Shown: piece after piece, positions 8,490 through 17,166 of the stretch
Position numbering within the stretch: position 1 is the first letter of the stretch
How the letters are laid out: every line of letters begins with the position of its first letter
Source of the DNA: DASZMX01 sp035551475
GTDB taxonomy: Bacteria > Verrucomicrobiota > Verrucomicrobiia > Limisphaerales > Palsa-1400
Assembly (NCBI GenBank): GCA_035551475.1
Contig: DASZMX010000043.1
Coordinates: forward strand, 1-64,000
Reading direction: 5' to 3'
DNA length: 64,000 nucleotides
Notes under the pieces: model-generated
Databases searched by the model: none
The model's input: the letters and a program-made list of their open reading frames with translations, nothing else
What the model was told of the DNA's origin: nothing
Translations under genes and position numbers: made by a program

Positions 8490-8564
8490 GGGCGATTAGC
8501 GCAGCGGTAGCGCAGCAGCTTTACACGCTGTGGGTCGGGGGTTCGAATCCCTCATCGCCCACCA
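8490..8564 (+). tRNA. tRNA-Val (anticodon TAC)
   Basis: The sequence folds as a full cloverleaf. The acceptor stem pairs GGGCGAT with ATCGCCC, the D arm is GCGC-AGCGGTA-GCGC, and the anticodon stem pairs GCAGC with GCTGT around loop TTTACAC, giving anticodon TAC (reads GTA/GTG). The T arm contains TTCGAAT. Discriminator A and a genomically encoded CCA end the gene at 8564. It sits 33 bases after trmL. Confidence 0.95.
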
Positions 8565-8577
8565 TCCCAACTTTTCT

Positions 8578-8943
8578 ATGGACATAAAAAATCTGGCGGA
8601 AGTTCCGTCGTTCACCACCAAGGATGGCTCGGAGATTCGCGAGCTTTTGGCCCATCGCAATTCCGGCATCCGGCAGCAAAGCCTGGCCGAGGCCCGCCTG
8701 GCCCCCGGCGCCAGCACCCAGGAACATTACCATATTCTGACCGAGGAAATTTATTACCTCACGCACGGGCAGGGAAAGATTCGTATTGACGGCGAGACGC
8801 GCGCGGTTGCGGCCGGCGACGCCATCGCCATTCTGCCGGGCCAAAAACACAAATTGTGGAATACTGGCTCCGAGACCCTGCGCCTCTTGTGCGCGTGCGC
8901 CCCGGCGTACGAGCACGCCGACACCATAATCACCGAAACATAA
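8578..8943 (+). CDS. Cupin-domain protein
   Basis: A 121-residue single-domain cupin. Motif 1 carries the metal ligands in EHYHILTEEIYYLTHGQG (roughly 51-68: two His and a Glu), and motif 2 is GDAIAILPGQKHKLWN with the third His. The substrate cannot be told from sequence; small cupins of this kind include isomerases and sugar- or organic-acid-binding proteins. It starts 13 bases after the tRNA. The start ATG 8578 gives a compact cupin. Confidence 0.85.
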   Translation: MDIKNLAEVPSFTTKDGSEIRELLAHRNSGIRQQSLAEARLAPGASTQEHYHILTEEIYYLTHGQGKIRIDGETRAVAAGDAIAILPGQKHKLWNTGSETLRLLCACAPAYEHADTIITET

Positions 8944-8981
8944 TTCTTAGACAAAAACCGCGGCAGGCGCCGCTTTAATGG

Positions 8982-9506
8982 GTGAAGCGCGTGAATGGCG
9001 GCGAACATGCAGGCGAAAGGGACCCGGAATGGCGGGATTGGGCGGACCAAAGCGGGCCGGGCTTCCTGCTGTTTGCGCGGCAGCAGGCGCGATGCGAGGC
9101 GGACGCCCAGGATCTGGTGCAGGAGGCGGTGGTGGAATCGTGGCGCCAGCAAGGCGGCGGCGGGCCGCCACCCGCAGGCCTCGTGTATGCGACGATCCGG
9201 CGGCGTGCGGTGGATTGGGCGCGACGCGATGACCGGCGGGGCCGGCGGGAGATCGCGGCGCACGGAGAAGCTCCGGAATATTGGTTCGATGGCGCGCTCG
9301 AAGACCGCGAGCGCGGGCGGCTGATCCAGGAGGCGTTGGGCCAATTGCCCGAGATTTATCGGGATGTGGTGACGCTGAAGGTGTGGGGCGAATTAACCTT
9401 CGCAGAGATCGCGGCGGCCTTGGAAATTCCGCTCAACACGGCTTCATCGCGGTATCGGTACGGATTGATGGAGCTACGCAAGCGGACGAAGGAGGCTTTG
9501 GTATGA
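8982..9506 (+). CDS. ECF-type RNA polymerase sigma factor
   Basis: A 174-residue sigma-70 family protein of the extracytoplasmic-function type. Region 2 is around residues 20-85 (ADAQDLVQEAVVESWRQ, then IRRRAVDWARRDDRR) and region 4 is around 115-165 (LPEIYRDVVTLKVWGELTFAEIA, then IPLNTASSRYRYGL). The start is GTG 8982; GTG 8991 is possible. The stop overlaps the next start as ATGA, so it is coupled to a membrane protein that is probably its regulator. Confidence 0.9.
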   Translation: MKRVNGGEHAGERDPEWRDWADQSGPGFLLFARQQARCEADAQDLVQEAVVESWRQQGGGGPPPAGLVYATIRRRAVDWARRDDRRGRREIAAHGEAPEYWFDGALEDRERGRLIQEALGQLPEIYRDVVTLKVWGELTFAEIAAALEIPLNTASSRYRYGLMELRKRTKEALV

Positions 9507-9949
9507 ACGAAAGTGAACAGGAGCAATTTGAAGCGGAGTTGCGGCGCTTTCCGCCCGCCCGGCCGCCGGAGATCTTGAGGGCTCGGATCCTCTCCGTGAA
9601 GCCTTGTGTCCGGTCGCAAGTTGCCGGCGTGTCGGTCTGGCGCGTCGTGCTGCGATGGTTGGCTCCGGCGGCCGTGGCGGCGGTCATGGCGGGTCTGGCG
9701 GTTTATCCCTGGCGGGAAAACGTCCCCGCGCCGCGCCTGGCCGCGCTCAAGGCGGACCAGATGCAGGTCAACGAGAAATTGGTGTCGTCCTTTGATGCGG
9801 TGGGACAATTGCCCAGCGGAGAGGCGGTGCGGTTCCGCGTGCAGCGCTGGGAAGACCAGGTCATTGTCAAAGATAAGGAGCGCGGCCTGGTGGTGGAGGA
9901 GAGCCGGCCGCGCCTCGTGGTGACGCCGGTGCGATTTGAATCGTATTAA
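9503..9949 (+). CDS. Single-pass membrane protein, probable anti-sigma factor
   Basis: A 148-residue protein with an acidic N terminus, one transmembrane segment (about residues 48-65, WLAPAAVAAVMAGLAVYPW) and a small outside domain of about 80 residues. Its coupling (ATGA) to the ECF sigma gene suggests anti-sigma function. No HxxxCxxC zinc anti-sigma motif is present in the short N-terminal part, so this is inference from position and topology only. It precedes the PDZ protein gene by 19 bases. Confidence 0.6.
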   Translation: MNESEQEQFEAELRRFPPARPPEILRARILSVKPCVRSQVAGVSVWRVVLRWLAPAAVAAVMAGLAVYPWRENVPAPRLAALKADQMQVNEKLVSSFDAVGQLPSGEAVRFRVQRWEDQVIVKDKERGLVVEESRPRLVVTPVRFESY

Positions 9950-9968
9950 TTGCAGTCCAAGCAAACCT

Positions 9969-10982
9969 ATGAAAAATATAATTGTCAAATTAGCCGTCGC
10001 CGCCGCGTGGGCGGCGAGTGCGAGGACGATGGTGGCGGCGCCCGGAGCCGATGCCGTGAGCGACCAAAAGGCTTTCACCTGGCGCTCGGTGGAGCGAAGT
10101 CACGGCGGCGACAAAAAGGATGTGGCCTGGCTGGGAGTGGCGGTGAAGGAAACCTCGGAGGAGTTGCAGGCGCAATTGGGTTTGAAGCCCGGCGAAGGAT
10201 TGGTGGTCACCATGGTCATGAGCAACAGCCCGGCGGAAAAAGCCAATCTGCGCAAGAATGACGTCCTGGCGGAGATGGATGGGCAGATGCTCATGGATCC
10301 CTTGCAATTGCGCAAGCTCGTGCAAATCCATGGGGAAGGGGAGGCGGTCAAGGTCACGTATTATCGGGCCGGCAAGAAGGAATCGGCGGCCCCCAAAGTT
10401 GTCAAGACGAATTGGGACAACGCCGTCCCAGACGGCGGCGAGGGCCTGTTTGAATATCGCAAATTCAATGACTTGAAGGATCTTAACCGCTCGCTGAGCG
10501 AGCAGAAGGTCATGATCGACCAGCAAGTGCAACGCGCCATGGAATCCAAAGATGTCGCCGACCAAATGAAAAGGGCCATGGAGGAAGCGCGCCGCTCCGT
10601 GGAGCGGGCGGTGCGCGACGCCCGGGCGCACAACAAAAACCTCGGCCCCGCCGACAGCGATTTGGCGGCGCTGGCGGAAAGCGGCGTGGACCTCGACAAC
10701 GACGCCACCATGGTTGTCAAGAAGGATTACAAGACGGCCCGCAGCATTGTGAAAACCGACAGCACGGGCGATTATGTCCTGATTGCCGACCCAAAGCGCC
10801 GCCTGACTGCGCACGATCACGAAGGCAAATTATTGTTCGACGGCGCCATCGAAACGCCCGAGCAACAGGCGGCCGTGCCCAAGGAAGTTTGGGAAAAAGT
10901 GAAGCCGATGCTGGATCAAATCCATCTCAGCAAGGACGAGAAGACCGAATTGAAAGCGGATGTGGCGAAGCCGCAACCGTGA
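9969..10982 (+). CDS. Exported PDZ-domain protein
   Basis: A 337-residue protein with a signal peptide (1-23), a PDZ domain (about 50-140: AWLGVAVKE, LKPGEGLVVTMVMSNSPAEKA, LRKNDVLAEMDGQ) and a long, charged, probably helical tail rich in Lys/Glu/Asp (about 160-337). No protease domain is attached. It is probably in one operon with the ECF sigma factor and its membrane partner, so the three may form an envelope-stress sensing set; that role is inferred. Confidence 0.8.
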   Translation: MKNIIVKLAVAAAWAASARTMVAAPGADAVSDQKAFTWRSVERSHGGDKKDVAWLGVAVKETSEELQAQLGLKPGEGLVVTMVMSNSPAEKANLRKNDVLAEMDGQMLMDPLQLRKLVQIHGEGEAVKVTYYRAGKKESAAPKVVKTNWDNAVPDGGEGLFEYRKFNDLKDLNRSLSEQKVMIDQQVQRAMESKDVADQMKRAMEEARRSVERAVRDARAHNKNLGPADSDLAALAESGVDLDNDATMVVKKDYKTARSIVKTDSTGDYVLIADPKRRLTAHDHEGKLLFDGAIETPEQQAAVPKEVWEKVKPMLDQIHLSKDEKTELKADVAKPQP

Positions 10983-11033
10983 CGCGAAGCGTTTTGTTGC
11001 GATTGTTGATTGTCAGGAAGGGGAAACTCTGGC

Positions 11034-11924
11034 ATGGTGCTCGTGGAAGCCATGAGTTTGCCGCCCGCCAAGCCAGCCGGGATGTTGGAGGAGAAACAAC
11101 AGAAGGCGCTGATCAGCCTGCTCTGCGACGACGACGCGCATATCTATCGGACGGTGCGGCAAAAGATCATTTCCTTCGGCCCCGCCAGCGCGCGCTGGAT
11201 GCGCGAATATGCCTTGAGCAGTGATCCGGTTCTGCGGCGGCGCGCGAACGAGATCGTCCAGCATTTTGCCCGCCTGGCGGCCGACACCGAGTTGCTGGCC
11301 TTTTGCCTGAATCAAGGCGAGGACTTCGACCTCGAACGCGGCGTGATGCTGCTGGCGCGCACGCAATACCCGGACATCAACATCGAGGCCTACGGCGCCA
11401 TTCTGGATGATTACGCGCGCGACTTGCGGGAGCGGCTCGACTTGAATGGCGAGGCCGGGGAAGTGTTGCGCGGGATCAATGATTACCTTTTTCGGACGCA
11501 GAAATTTTTGGGCGAAGAAAAAAATGCGCAGGGGCCGGAGGACAGCTATTTCAGCCGTGTAATTGACAGGAAGGCGGGCAATCCCGTCAGCTTGTGCATT
11601 CTTTATCTGCTGGTGGGGCGGCGGCTCCGCCTGCCGATGGCGGGGATTGGGCTGCCGCAGAATTATTTCCTGTGCCGTTACCAGACGAGCCGGGCGGAGG
11701 TTTACATCGATGCCTTCAACGGCGGGCGGCTGCTTTCGAAATCCGATTGCATCAAGTATGTGGTGCAATTGCGCCAGCGGTTTGAGGACAGCTGCCTGGC
11801 GCCGATGAGTTCGCGGCGGATTCTGCTGCGGATTTGCGCGAACCTGCACCAAATCTACACGCAACGGAAGGCGCCGGAGCAGATGGAGCGGCTCCAGAGC
11901 TATTTGGTCGCGCTTGCGAAATAG
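11034..11924 (+). CDS. SirB1-like transglutaminase-core family protein
   Basis: A 296-residue protein with the SirB1/transglutaminase-like core: an N-terminal helical region of HEAT-like character (about 20-90), then LEGEAE-like helical spacing, DYLF-T-KF-GE and the block KAGNPVSLCILYLLVGRRL, in which Cys occupies the transglutaminase cysteine position, followed by GIGLPQNYFLCRY and YIDAFNGGRLL with the His/Asp region changed. The cellular role of the family is unclear. ATG 11034 follows a purine-rich AGGAAGGGG; ATG 11052 is also possible. Confidence 0.8.
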   Translation: MVLVEAMSLPPAKPAGMLEEKQQKALISLLCDDDAHIYRTVRQKIISFGPASARWMREYALSSDPVLRRRANEIVQHFARLAADTELLAFCLNQGEDFDLERGVMLLARTQYPDINIEAYGAILDDYARDLRERLDLNGEAGEVLRGINDYLFRTQKFLGEEKNAQGPEDSYFSRVIDRKAGNPVSLCILYLLVGRRLRLPMAGIGLPQNYFLCRYQTSRAEVYIDAFNGGRLLSKSDCIKYVVQLRQRFEDSCLAPMSSRRILLRICANLHQIYTQRKAPEQMERLQSYLVALAK

Positions 11925-11947
11925 GATTCGTCCCCTAATTTGGGGGC

Positions 11948-13021
11948 GTGAATTTGGATGTCCGCTCCCAAACGCTGGAAGATTTGCAGGCCCGCTTTGC
12001 CGAATGGGGCCAGCCCGCCTACCGTGTCAAACAGCTGCTCGAGTGGATTTATGAGCGGCGCGCGACGGCGTGGGGCGAAATGACCAACCTGCCCAAGGCG
12101 CTGCGCCAAAAATTGGAGGAAACCTTCGACTTTTACGCGCTCGAATTGGCGCGGAAACAGGGCGCCAAGGATACGACCCAGAAATTTTTGTGGCGCTTGA
12201 AGGACGGCGCGCTCGTGGAGAGCGTGCTGATCCCGGCCAACCCGAACCTGTACGGCGAACCGAGTGATCGGCAGACGCTGTGCGTTTCCACGCAGGTCGG
12301 CTGCGCGTATGGCTGCCGTTTTTGCGCCAGCGGCCTGGATGGTTGGAAACGAAACCTGCAGCCGGATGAAATCGTGGATCAGGTGGGGGCCATTGAGCGC
12401 CGGGAAAAAAGCGGGGAAACGCGCGCTGTCAATAACCTGGTGATCATGGGCATGGGCGAGCCGCTGGCCAATTACGAGAATTTGATGAAAGCCCTGCGCA
12501 TCTTGAACGCGCCGTGGGGCGGGGGCATTGGCGCGCGAAAAATCACGGTTTCCACAAGCGGGCTGGCGCCGCAAATCCGCCGCCTGGCCGAGGACGCGCC
12601 GCAGTATCGCCTGGCCATCTCCCTGCACGGCGCCACGGACGAGGTGCGCGGCCAAATCATGCCTGTCAATAGAAAGTATCCACTCAAGGAGCTGGTGTCA
12701 GCCTGTGAATATTACCAGGAAAAAAAGGGCCGGATGATCACGCTCGAATACATTTTGATTGCCGGGGTGAATGACGCGGTCAGCCAGGCCGCGCCGCTCG
12801 CGCAGCTCGCGCTCCGTTTGCACGCGAAAGTGAATCTCATTCCCTATAACAAGGTGGAGGGATTGCCGTGGTCCCGCCCGTCCGAGCCGGCGCAGGAGGC
12901 GTTTTTGGAGGCGGTGGCGCGGCAGCATGCCATTGTCACGTTGCGCCGCGAAAAAGGGCACGAGATCGATGCCGCGTGCGGGCAATTGCGGCTCAAAACC
13001 TTGCAGGAAACCGCGTCCTAG
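11948..13021 (+). CDS. rlmN: Dual-specificity rRNA/tRNA adenine-C2 methyltransferase RlmN
   Basis: A radical-SAM enzyme that methylates C2 of A2503 in 23S rRNA and A37 of certain tRNAs. The iron-sulfur cluster cysteines are Cys119, Cys123 and Cys126 in GCAYGCRFCASG. The catalytic C-terminal cysteine is Cys344 (AACGQL). GMGEPLANY and the KITVSTSGLAP block are typical. The length of 357 residues is normal. The start is GTG 11948. The 3' end overlaps the convergent lemA stop by four bases. Confidence 0.96.
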   Translation: MNLDVRSQTLEDLQARFAEWGQPAYRVKQLLEWIYERRATAWGEMTNLPKALRQKLEETFDFYALELARKQGAKDTTQKFLWRLKDGALVESVLIPANPNLYGEPSDRQTLCVSTQVGCAYGCRFCASGLDGWKRNLQPDEIVDQVGAIERREKSGETRAVNNLVIMGMGEPLANYENLMKALRILNAPWGGGIGARKITVSTSGLAPQIRRLAEDAPQYRLAISLHGATDEVRGQIMPVNRKYPLKELVSACEYYQEKKGRMITLEYILIAGVNDAVSQAAPLAQLALRLHAKVNLIPYNKVEGLPWSRPSEPAQEAFLEAVARQHAIVTLRREKGHEIDAACGQLRLKTLQETAS

Positions 13022-13581
13022 AATTGCACCTTGGGCGCCTGCTGTTCGGCCGCGGGCGTTTCGAAAAACGGTTCTGGCGCAAAGCCCAGCATGCCCGCGA
13101 CCACCACCGCTGGAAAGGTTTGCACGGAGGTGTTGAATTGGGTGGCGACCTGATTGTAGGACGAGCGGGCGCTGGCGATCTGCGCTTCGGTGGCGGACAG
13201 TTGCCCTTGCAGGTTCAGAAAATTCTCATTGGCTTTCAGATTCGGATACGCCTCGGAAACGGCGAGCAGGCGCCCCAACGCGCCGCTCAATTCGCCTTCC
13301 GCCCTCATGCGGTCCGCCGGCGTGGCGGCCCCGGTGGCGCGGGCGCGGGCGGCGACGACTTCGTCCAACGTGCCGCGTTCGTGCGCCGCGTAGCCTTGCA
13401 CGGTGTTCACGAGATTGGGAATCAGATCGTGCCGCCGTTTCAACTGCACATCGATCTGCGACCAACTGGCTTTGACCTGCTGGCGGAGGGCGACGAGATT
13501 ATTATAAATCCCGATCAAGAGGGCGGCGAGCGCTGCCACCACCACTATGATCACAATCAGAAATCCAAGTATGATTGGCAT
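13018..13581 (-). CDS. lemA: LemA family protein
   Basis: A 187-residue membrane-anchored helical protein with one N-terminal transmembrane segment (about 3-24) and then the LemA core: YNNLVALRQQVKASWSQIDV, LKRRHDLIPNLVNTVQGY and a helical C-terminal half ending in an acidic, Pro-rich tail. The biochemical role of LemA is not settled. The usual neighbours (TPM-domain or M48 protease genes) are absent here. It is convergent with rlmN. Confidence 0.92.
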   Translation of the reverse strand: MPIILGFLIVIIVVVAALAALLIGIYNNLVALRQQVKASWSQIDVQLKRRHDLIPNLVNTVQGYAAHERGTLDEVVAARARATGAATPADRMRAEGELSGALGRLLAVSEAYPNLKANENFLNLQGQLSATEAQIASARSSYNQVATQFNTSVQTFPAVVVAGMLGFAPEPFFETPAAEQQAPKVQF

Positions 13582-13658
13582 AATTTCGTTTATGCTCCTG
13601 CCGGCCGCAATTGGCGATTACAAAACGGCGCGAAAATCGGAATGGGCTCAGGCCGCTG

Positions 13659-14813
13659 TCAATCGTACTGATACTTGGCCTCGGCGATGGACAGGCCCCG
13701 CACGTCGATGCGCGACAAATCGGCTGTGCCCAATCCCGCCTGCTCGGCCAGCACGAGATGGTTGTCGCAATAATCAAAGGGATGCACACCGCGCGCCGCT
13801 CGCGGATCGGGATAACCCATCACCGCCGTGGCGACCGCATCGGTGGACACCGGATTAAGGCCGGCGATCAGGATGCCGGGAGTGGTGACTTGGATTTTTG
13901 CGACCTGGCTCGTCCACGGGCCTTCGCCGCCGGTCATGGCTGTGATGCCGTCAATAATAGCAATATCGATGGGCCGCGCCGCGCAAATGTCCACGATGAT
14001 GCGCGGCACGCGCGTGAAGGGGTCCTTGTAGGGAACGTTGTCTTTTATTCCCGGCAGCTTGATTTTCGCCTCCGCCTCTCCATGCAGGGTCGCGCGGCCT
14101 TCCGTGGCCTGTTCGCTGCCCGCCTCCGTGCCGTAGAGAGAATTCGGCGTGATGCCGAACAGATTTTTCATCGAAAGCGTCACACCGGCCGTGATGTGGC
14201 GCTTGAGTTTGGCCAGGGAAATCATCACGTCGGTGTCCGCGTAGGCGTGGTTGAAATCGAACGCGGAGAACATGGCGCCGCCGCCTTTGACCGGCAGGTG
14301 CGCATAGGCTTTTCCTTTGCCGAGGTTGCGCGTATTTTCAAAATCCACTTTGCCCAGCGCGCTCAAGGCCTTCACGTCCCAGCCCGCTTCCGTGAGCGAC
14401 TCCTCAAGCGTCGCATGGCTTTGGGTGGATTCCACCAAGCGCACGCGCGTGGCGCCTGCGTCGAACAGAAGCGAAAGCAGTGACATCACCGTGGAATCGT
14501 GCGTCATGAAGGTCTCGCCCACGGGCCGGCCGAGGAAGGGCGAAAAATCGGTGCCGGTCAAATTAATCTTGACAGTTACCGTCTTGCCTTTGACCAGCGG
14601 GGCCGCGCCGCCCAGCAGATCGAAGCACTTGGCCAGGGCCGGGCGGGTTTGCGCGCCGTAACCGGGGCATTTGACGAGCGCCACCTTGGATTTTTGCGCT
14701 TCGGCCCACGCGGAGGTGAGCGGGGACAGAAACGGCAGGCCTGCCGCGAGAACCGCGCCGCGCCGCAAAAATGCGCGGCGGCTGCATTCAAACTGGCGCT
14801 GGCAAGATGGCAC
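13659..14813 (-). CDS. DUF362 domain protein with Tat signal
   Basis: A 384-residue protein with a twin-arginine leader (SRRAFLRRG, about residues 10-18, then a hydrophobic stretch) and a DUF362 domain. Conserved features are VKINLTGTD, a LVESTQSHA-type stretch, SLAKLKRHITAGVTLSMKN and IIDGITAMTGGEGPW. DUF362 proteins are often found near iron-sulfur proteins; their function is unknown. No ferredoxin CxxC motif is attached here. GTG 14813 is preferred because GAGG lies 8 bases upstream and the Tat motif is then near the N terminus; ATG 14873 would add 20 residues. Confidence 0.83.
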   Translation of the reverse strand: MPSCQRQFECSRRAFLRRGAVLAAGLPFLSPLTSAWAEAQKSKVALVKCPGYGAQTRPALAKCFDLLGGAAPLVKGKTVTVKINLTGTDFSPFLGRPVGETFMTHDSTVMSLLSLLFDAGATRVRLVESTQSHATLEESLTEAGWDVKALSALGKVDFENTRNLGKGKAYAHLPVKGGGAMFSAFDFNHAYADTDVMISLAKLKRHITAGVTLSMKNLFGITPNSLYGTEAGSEQATEGRATLHGEAEAKIKLPGIKDNVPYKDPFTRVPRIIVDICAARPIDIAIIDGITAMTGGEGPWTSQVAKIQVTTPGILIAGLNPVSTDAVATAVMGYPDPRAARGVHPFDYCDNHLVLAEQAGLGTADLSRIDVRGLSIAEAKYQYD

Positions 14814-14938
14814 GAGTCCATCCTCGCATAAAACCCTCCGGCGGCAACCCCAAATTGGAAACGCCGTCCCCACGCTCGGGGTCTGCTCGTATTGACATAG
14901 GCGGGCCGCGGCGCATCTTGCCAGAAGGAGGAATTTTT

Positions 14939-15643
14939 ATGGGAATAGTTCGTTTTTCAACGCCGGCGCGCACGCGCCGCAGCGGTCTGTCCACGGGCGC
15001 ATTGCGCGCGCAACGGAAGTTTTTGCATTTTTTCCCGGACGGTTTTCGCGACCCCAAATATGTGGCGTGGGAACGCGGCTACAAGTGGCGCGCGCATGAG
15101 GAATGGCGGGCGGCGTTGGGGCCGCAGGTATTTCGTGAACTTTTGCGCGGGCGCCAGTTTGCCGAGATCGCGGCTCGCGCCGTGCGCATTGAGTCTCGCA
15201 CCAACCTGCTTTTCTCCTTTGAAAAAATGGCGTTGCGCGACGCCGTGAAGCCCGCGGGCGGCGCGAAAATCTTTGCCGAGGGGCTTTTCGAGTTTTTGCA
15301 CGGGCGCGGGGGCATGGACGCGAGGTTTGCGGAATGGTGCGACATGGTTGGGCAATTGCCCCGCCGCCAAACCCGCGTCCTAACGTGGCCGGTGGTGACC
15401 GTATTTGGCTTCCTGGCGCAGCCGGATCGTCACTTTTTTCTGAAGCCCAATGTCACCAAACTGGCGGCGGCGGAGTATGGCTTCGAGTTTCCCTATCAAT
15501 CCCGGCCCAACCCCGAAACCTATGGCAAATTGCTTGAATTTGCCGACATCATCCGCCGTGACCTGGGCGAACTGGCTCCGCGCGACATGATCGACCTGCA
15601 ATCCTTCGTCTGGGTGCAAGGCTCCAGCGAGTATGACGAATAG
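14939..15643 (+). CDS. Conserved hypothetical protein (234 residues)
   Basis: A soluble, basic protein with the strongest ribosome site in this region: AAGGAGGAATTTTT before ATG 14939. I recognise the pattern of a widespread uncharacterised family. It has a PDGF-DP-Y-WERGYKW block (about 32-50), a LLFSFEKMALRDAV helix, TWPVVTVFGFLAQPDRHFFL, a QSRPNPETY stretch and a conserved end, RDMIDLQSFVWVQGS. Invariant Trp and Arg residues suggest a nucleic-acid or small-molecule binding role, but this is a guess. It is divergent from the DUF362 gene and convergent with the propeller gene. Confidence 0.78.
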   Translation: MGIVRFSTPARTRRSGLSTGALRAQRKFLHFFPDGFRDPKYVAWERGYKWRAHEEWRAALGPQVFRELLRGRQFAEIAARAVRIESRTNLLFSFEKMALRDAVKPAGGAKIFAEGLFEFLHGRGGMDARFAEWCDMVGQLPRRQTRVLTWPVVTVFGFLAQPDRHFFLKPNVTKLAAAEYGFEFPYQSRPNPETYGKLLEFADIIRRDLGELAPRDMIDLQSFVWVQGSSEYDE

Positions 15644-15652
15644 CGAGCCTGG

Positions 15653-16945
15653 TTACTGATTCTTGAGGCAATACAAGCTGTGCCGGGTGCGAATAAACGC
15701 CTGGTCGCCGGCGAGCGCCATCGACGCGTCGGTGTGATCCTCCGCCAATTTATTGACAGAGACAACTTCGAGCTTGGGGCTGTCCTTCAGCACCACGCAC
15801 ACGCCTTCGCGGCCCAGCACGTAAATATTTCCACCCGCCGCCACTGGCGAAGCATAAGCTGCGTGCAAACCCTCCAACCGCTCCTGCTCGAAATGAGCGG
15901 CGCCGGTTTTGGCGTCGAAACACGATAAAATGGCGTCCGTCCCCTTCAGCTCATAAAGCCGGTCCCCCACGAGCAATGGCGAAGGAATATAAGGCGTCCC
16001 TTTCGGGTGACTCCACACAATCGCGTCCGTGCCCGTCAGATCGCCGGTTTTCCCCAGGCGCACGGCCTCCAGCGCGGCGCCGCGAAAACCGCTTGTCAAG
16101 TAAACGACATCGCCCAGCGCCACCGGGCTGGGAATGGCGTTGGCGGTTTGCCCGGTGCAGGACCAAATTTCGCGCCCCGTCGCCAGATCATAGCTGCGAA
16201 CCGCCTTGCTGGCATTCACCACCACTTGCTTGGCGCCCTGGAAATCGACGATCAACGGCGTGGACCAGCCGGTCGCCTCATCGCGCGGCGTGCGCCACAG
16301 TTCCTGGCCGGATTTTTTGTCGAGGGCGGTGATAAAGCTGTGGCCGCTTTCGTCATCCCAATCGATCACCAGCGTATCCCCGGCGAGGGCGGGCGAAGCG
16401 CCTTCGCCGAAGCCCATTTTCGTTTTCATTCTGCCGAGATCCTTTTGCCAGGCGAGATTCCCATCAAAGTCGTAGGCATAAAGGCCGCGCGATCCAAAGA
16501 ACGCGAACAAATGTTTGCCATCGGCAATGGGCGACGCGGATGCAAACGTGTTATTTTCCTGTCGGCCCTCGTGCGGCACCTCTTCGTGCGCGACTTTTTT
16601 CCACAGAACCTTCCCCGACTGGCGATCCACGCAAATGACGGTGAATTGATAGGGATCCTTGGGCGCAGTCGAAACGACCGCCCCTTCCGGCCCTACTGCG
16701 GTGAGAATAAAAACCCGATCACCCCACACGATGGGCGTGGCGTCCCCCTCGCCAGGGATGGCCGTTTTCCATTGCACATGATTGGTTTCGTTCCAGGTGA
16801 TCGGCGGGTGCGCGTCGGGCGCCGTGCCATTGCACAGCGGCCCGCGCCACTGCGGCCAGAATGAATCCGCCGCCCGCGTACCCGTCGTGAGAGCCAAAGC
16901 CAAACCTGCCAGAGCCGCGCGCCGCCAGAAAAATTTCGTATTCAT
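15653..16945 (-). CDS. Exported PQQ-like beta-propeller protein
   Basis: A 430-residue protein with a signal peptide (about 1-26) and PQQ-type propeller blades. The blade motif recurs as SGKVLWKK, FDGNLAWQKD, SGQELWRT and TGREIWS, with AFFGSRGLYAYD and ALGDVVYLTSG between them. It resembles secreted PQQ-binding-like repeat proteins of Planctomycetes and Verrucomicrobia; no dehydrogenase active site is seen, so it is likely structural or binding. ATG 16945 gives a normal signal peptide; an in-frame ATG 24 bases upstream is less likely. Confidence 0.87.
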   Translation of the reverse strand: MNTKFFWRRAALAGLALALTTGTRAADSFWPQWRGPLCNGTAPDAHPPITWNETNHVQWKTAIPGEGDATPIVWGDRVFILTAVGPEGAVVSTAPKDPYQFTVICVDRQSGKVLWKKVAHEEVPHEGRQENNTFASASPIADGKHLFAFFGSRGLYAYDFDGNLAWQKDLGRMKTKMGFGEGASPALAGDTLVIDWDDESGHSFITALDKKSGQELWRTPRDEATGWSTPLIVDFQGAKQVVVNASKAVRSYDLATGREIWSCTGQTANAIPSPVALGDVVYLTSGFRGAALEAVRLGKTGDLTGTDAIVWSHPKGTPYIPSPLLVGDRLYELKGTDAILSCFDAKTGAAHFEQERLEGLHAAYASPVAAGGNIYVLGREGVCVVLKDSPKLEVVSVNKLAEDHTDASMALAGDQAFIRTRHSLYCLKNQ

Positions 16946-17166
16946 AGAAAACCAGGAACCGGGCAGCAATGCCGCAAACGGCGAGCCGACTCCAGCGCAA
17001 AATTGGCTTCTTAATCTTGTTCCAAGCCGGCGATCCCTTCGGAAGCCAGGACGCGCCAGGCGCTGTCCGGTTGGCCAGTGTTTGGCGGGGCTGGCGGCGG
17101 CGGCGGGATTGGCGCTCGGCGTCTCGGTGCTTTACAAACGGCGCGGCGGGCGGGCATAACGTCCGC

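Noticed and set aside
17030..17159. Possible small membrane peptide (hydrophobic stretch then KRRGGRA) before the YceI gene
   Set aside because: There is no good start codon with a ribosome site in that frame, and the hydrophobic run can arise from Ala/Gly/Leu-rich codons. I kept the gap as divergent promoter space.
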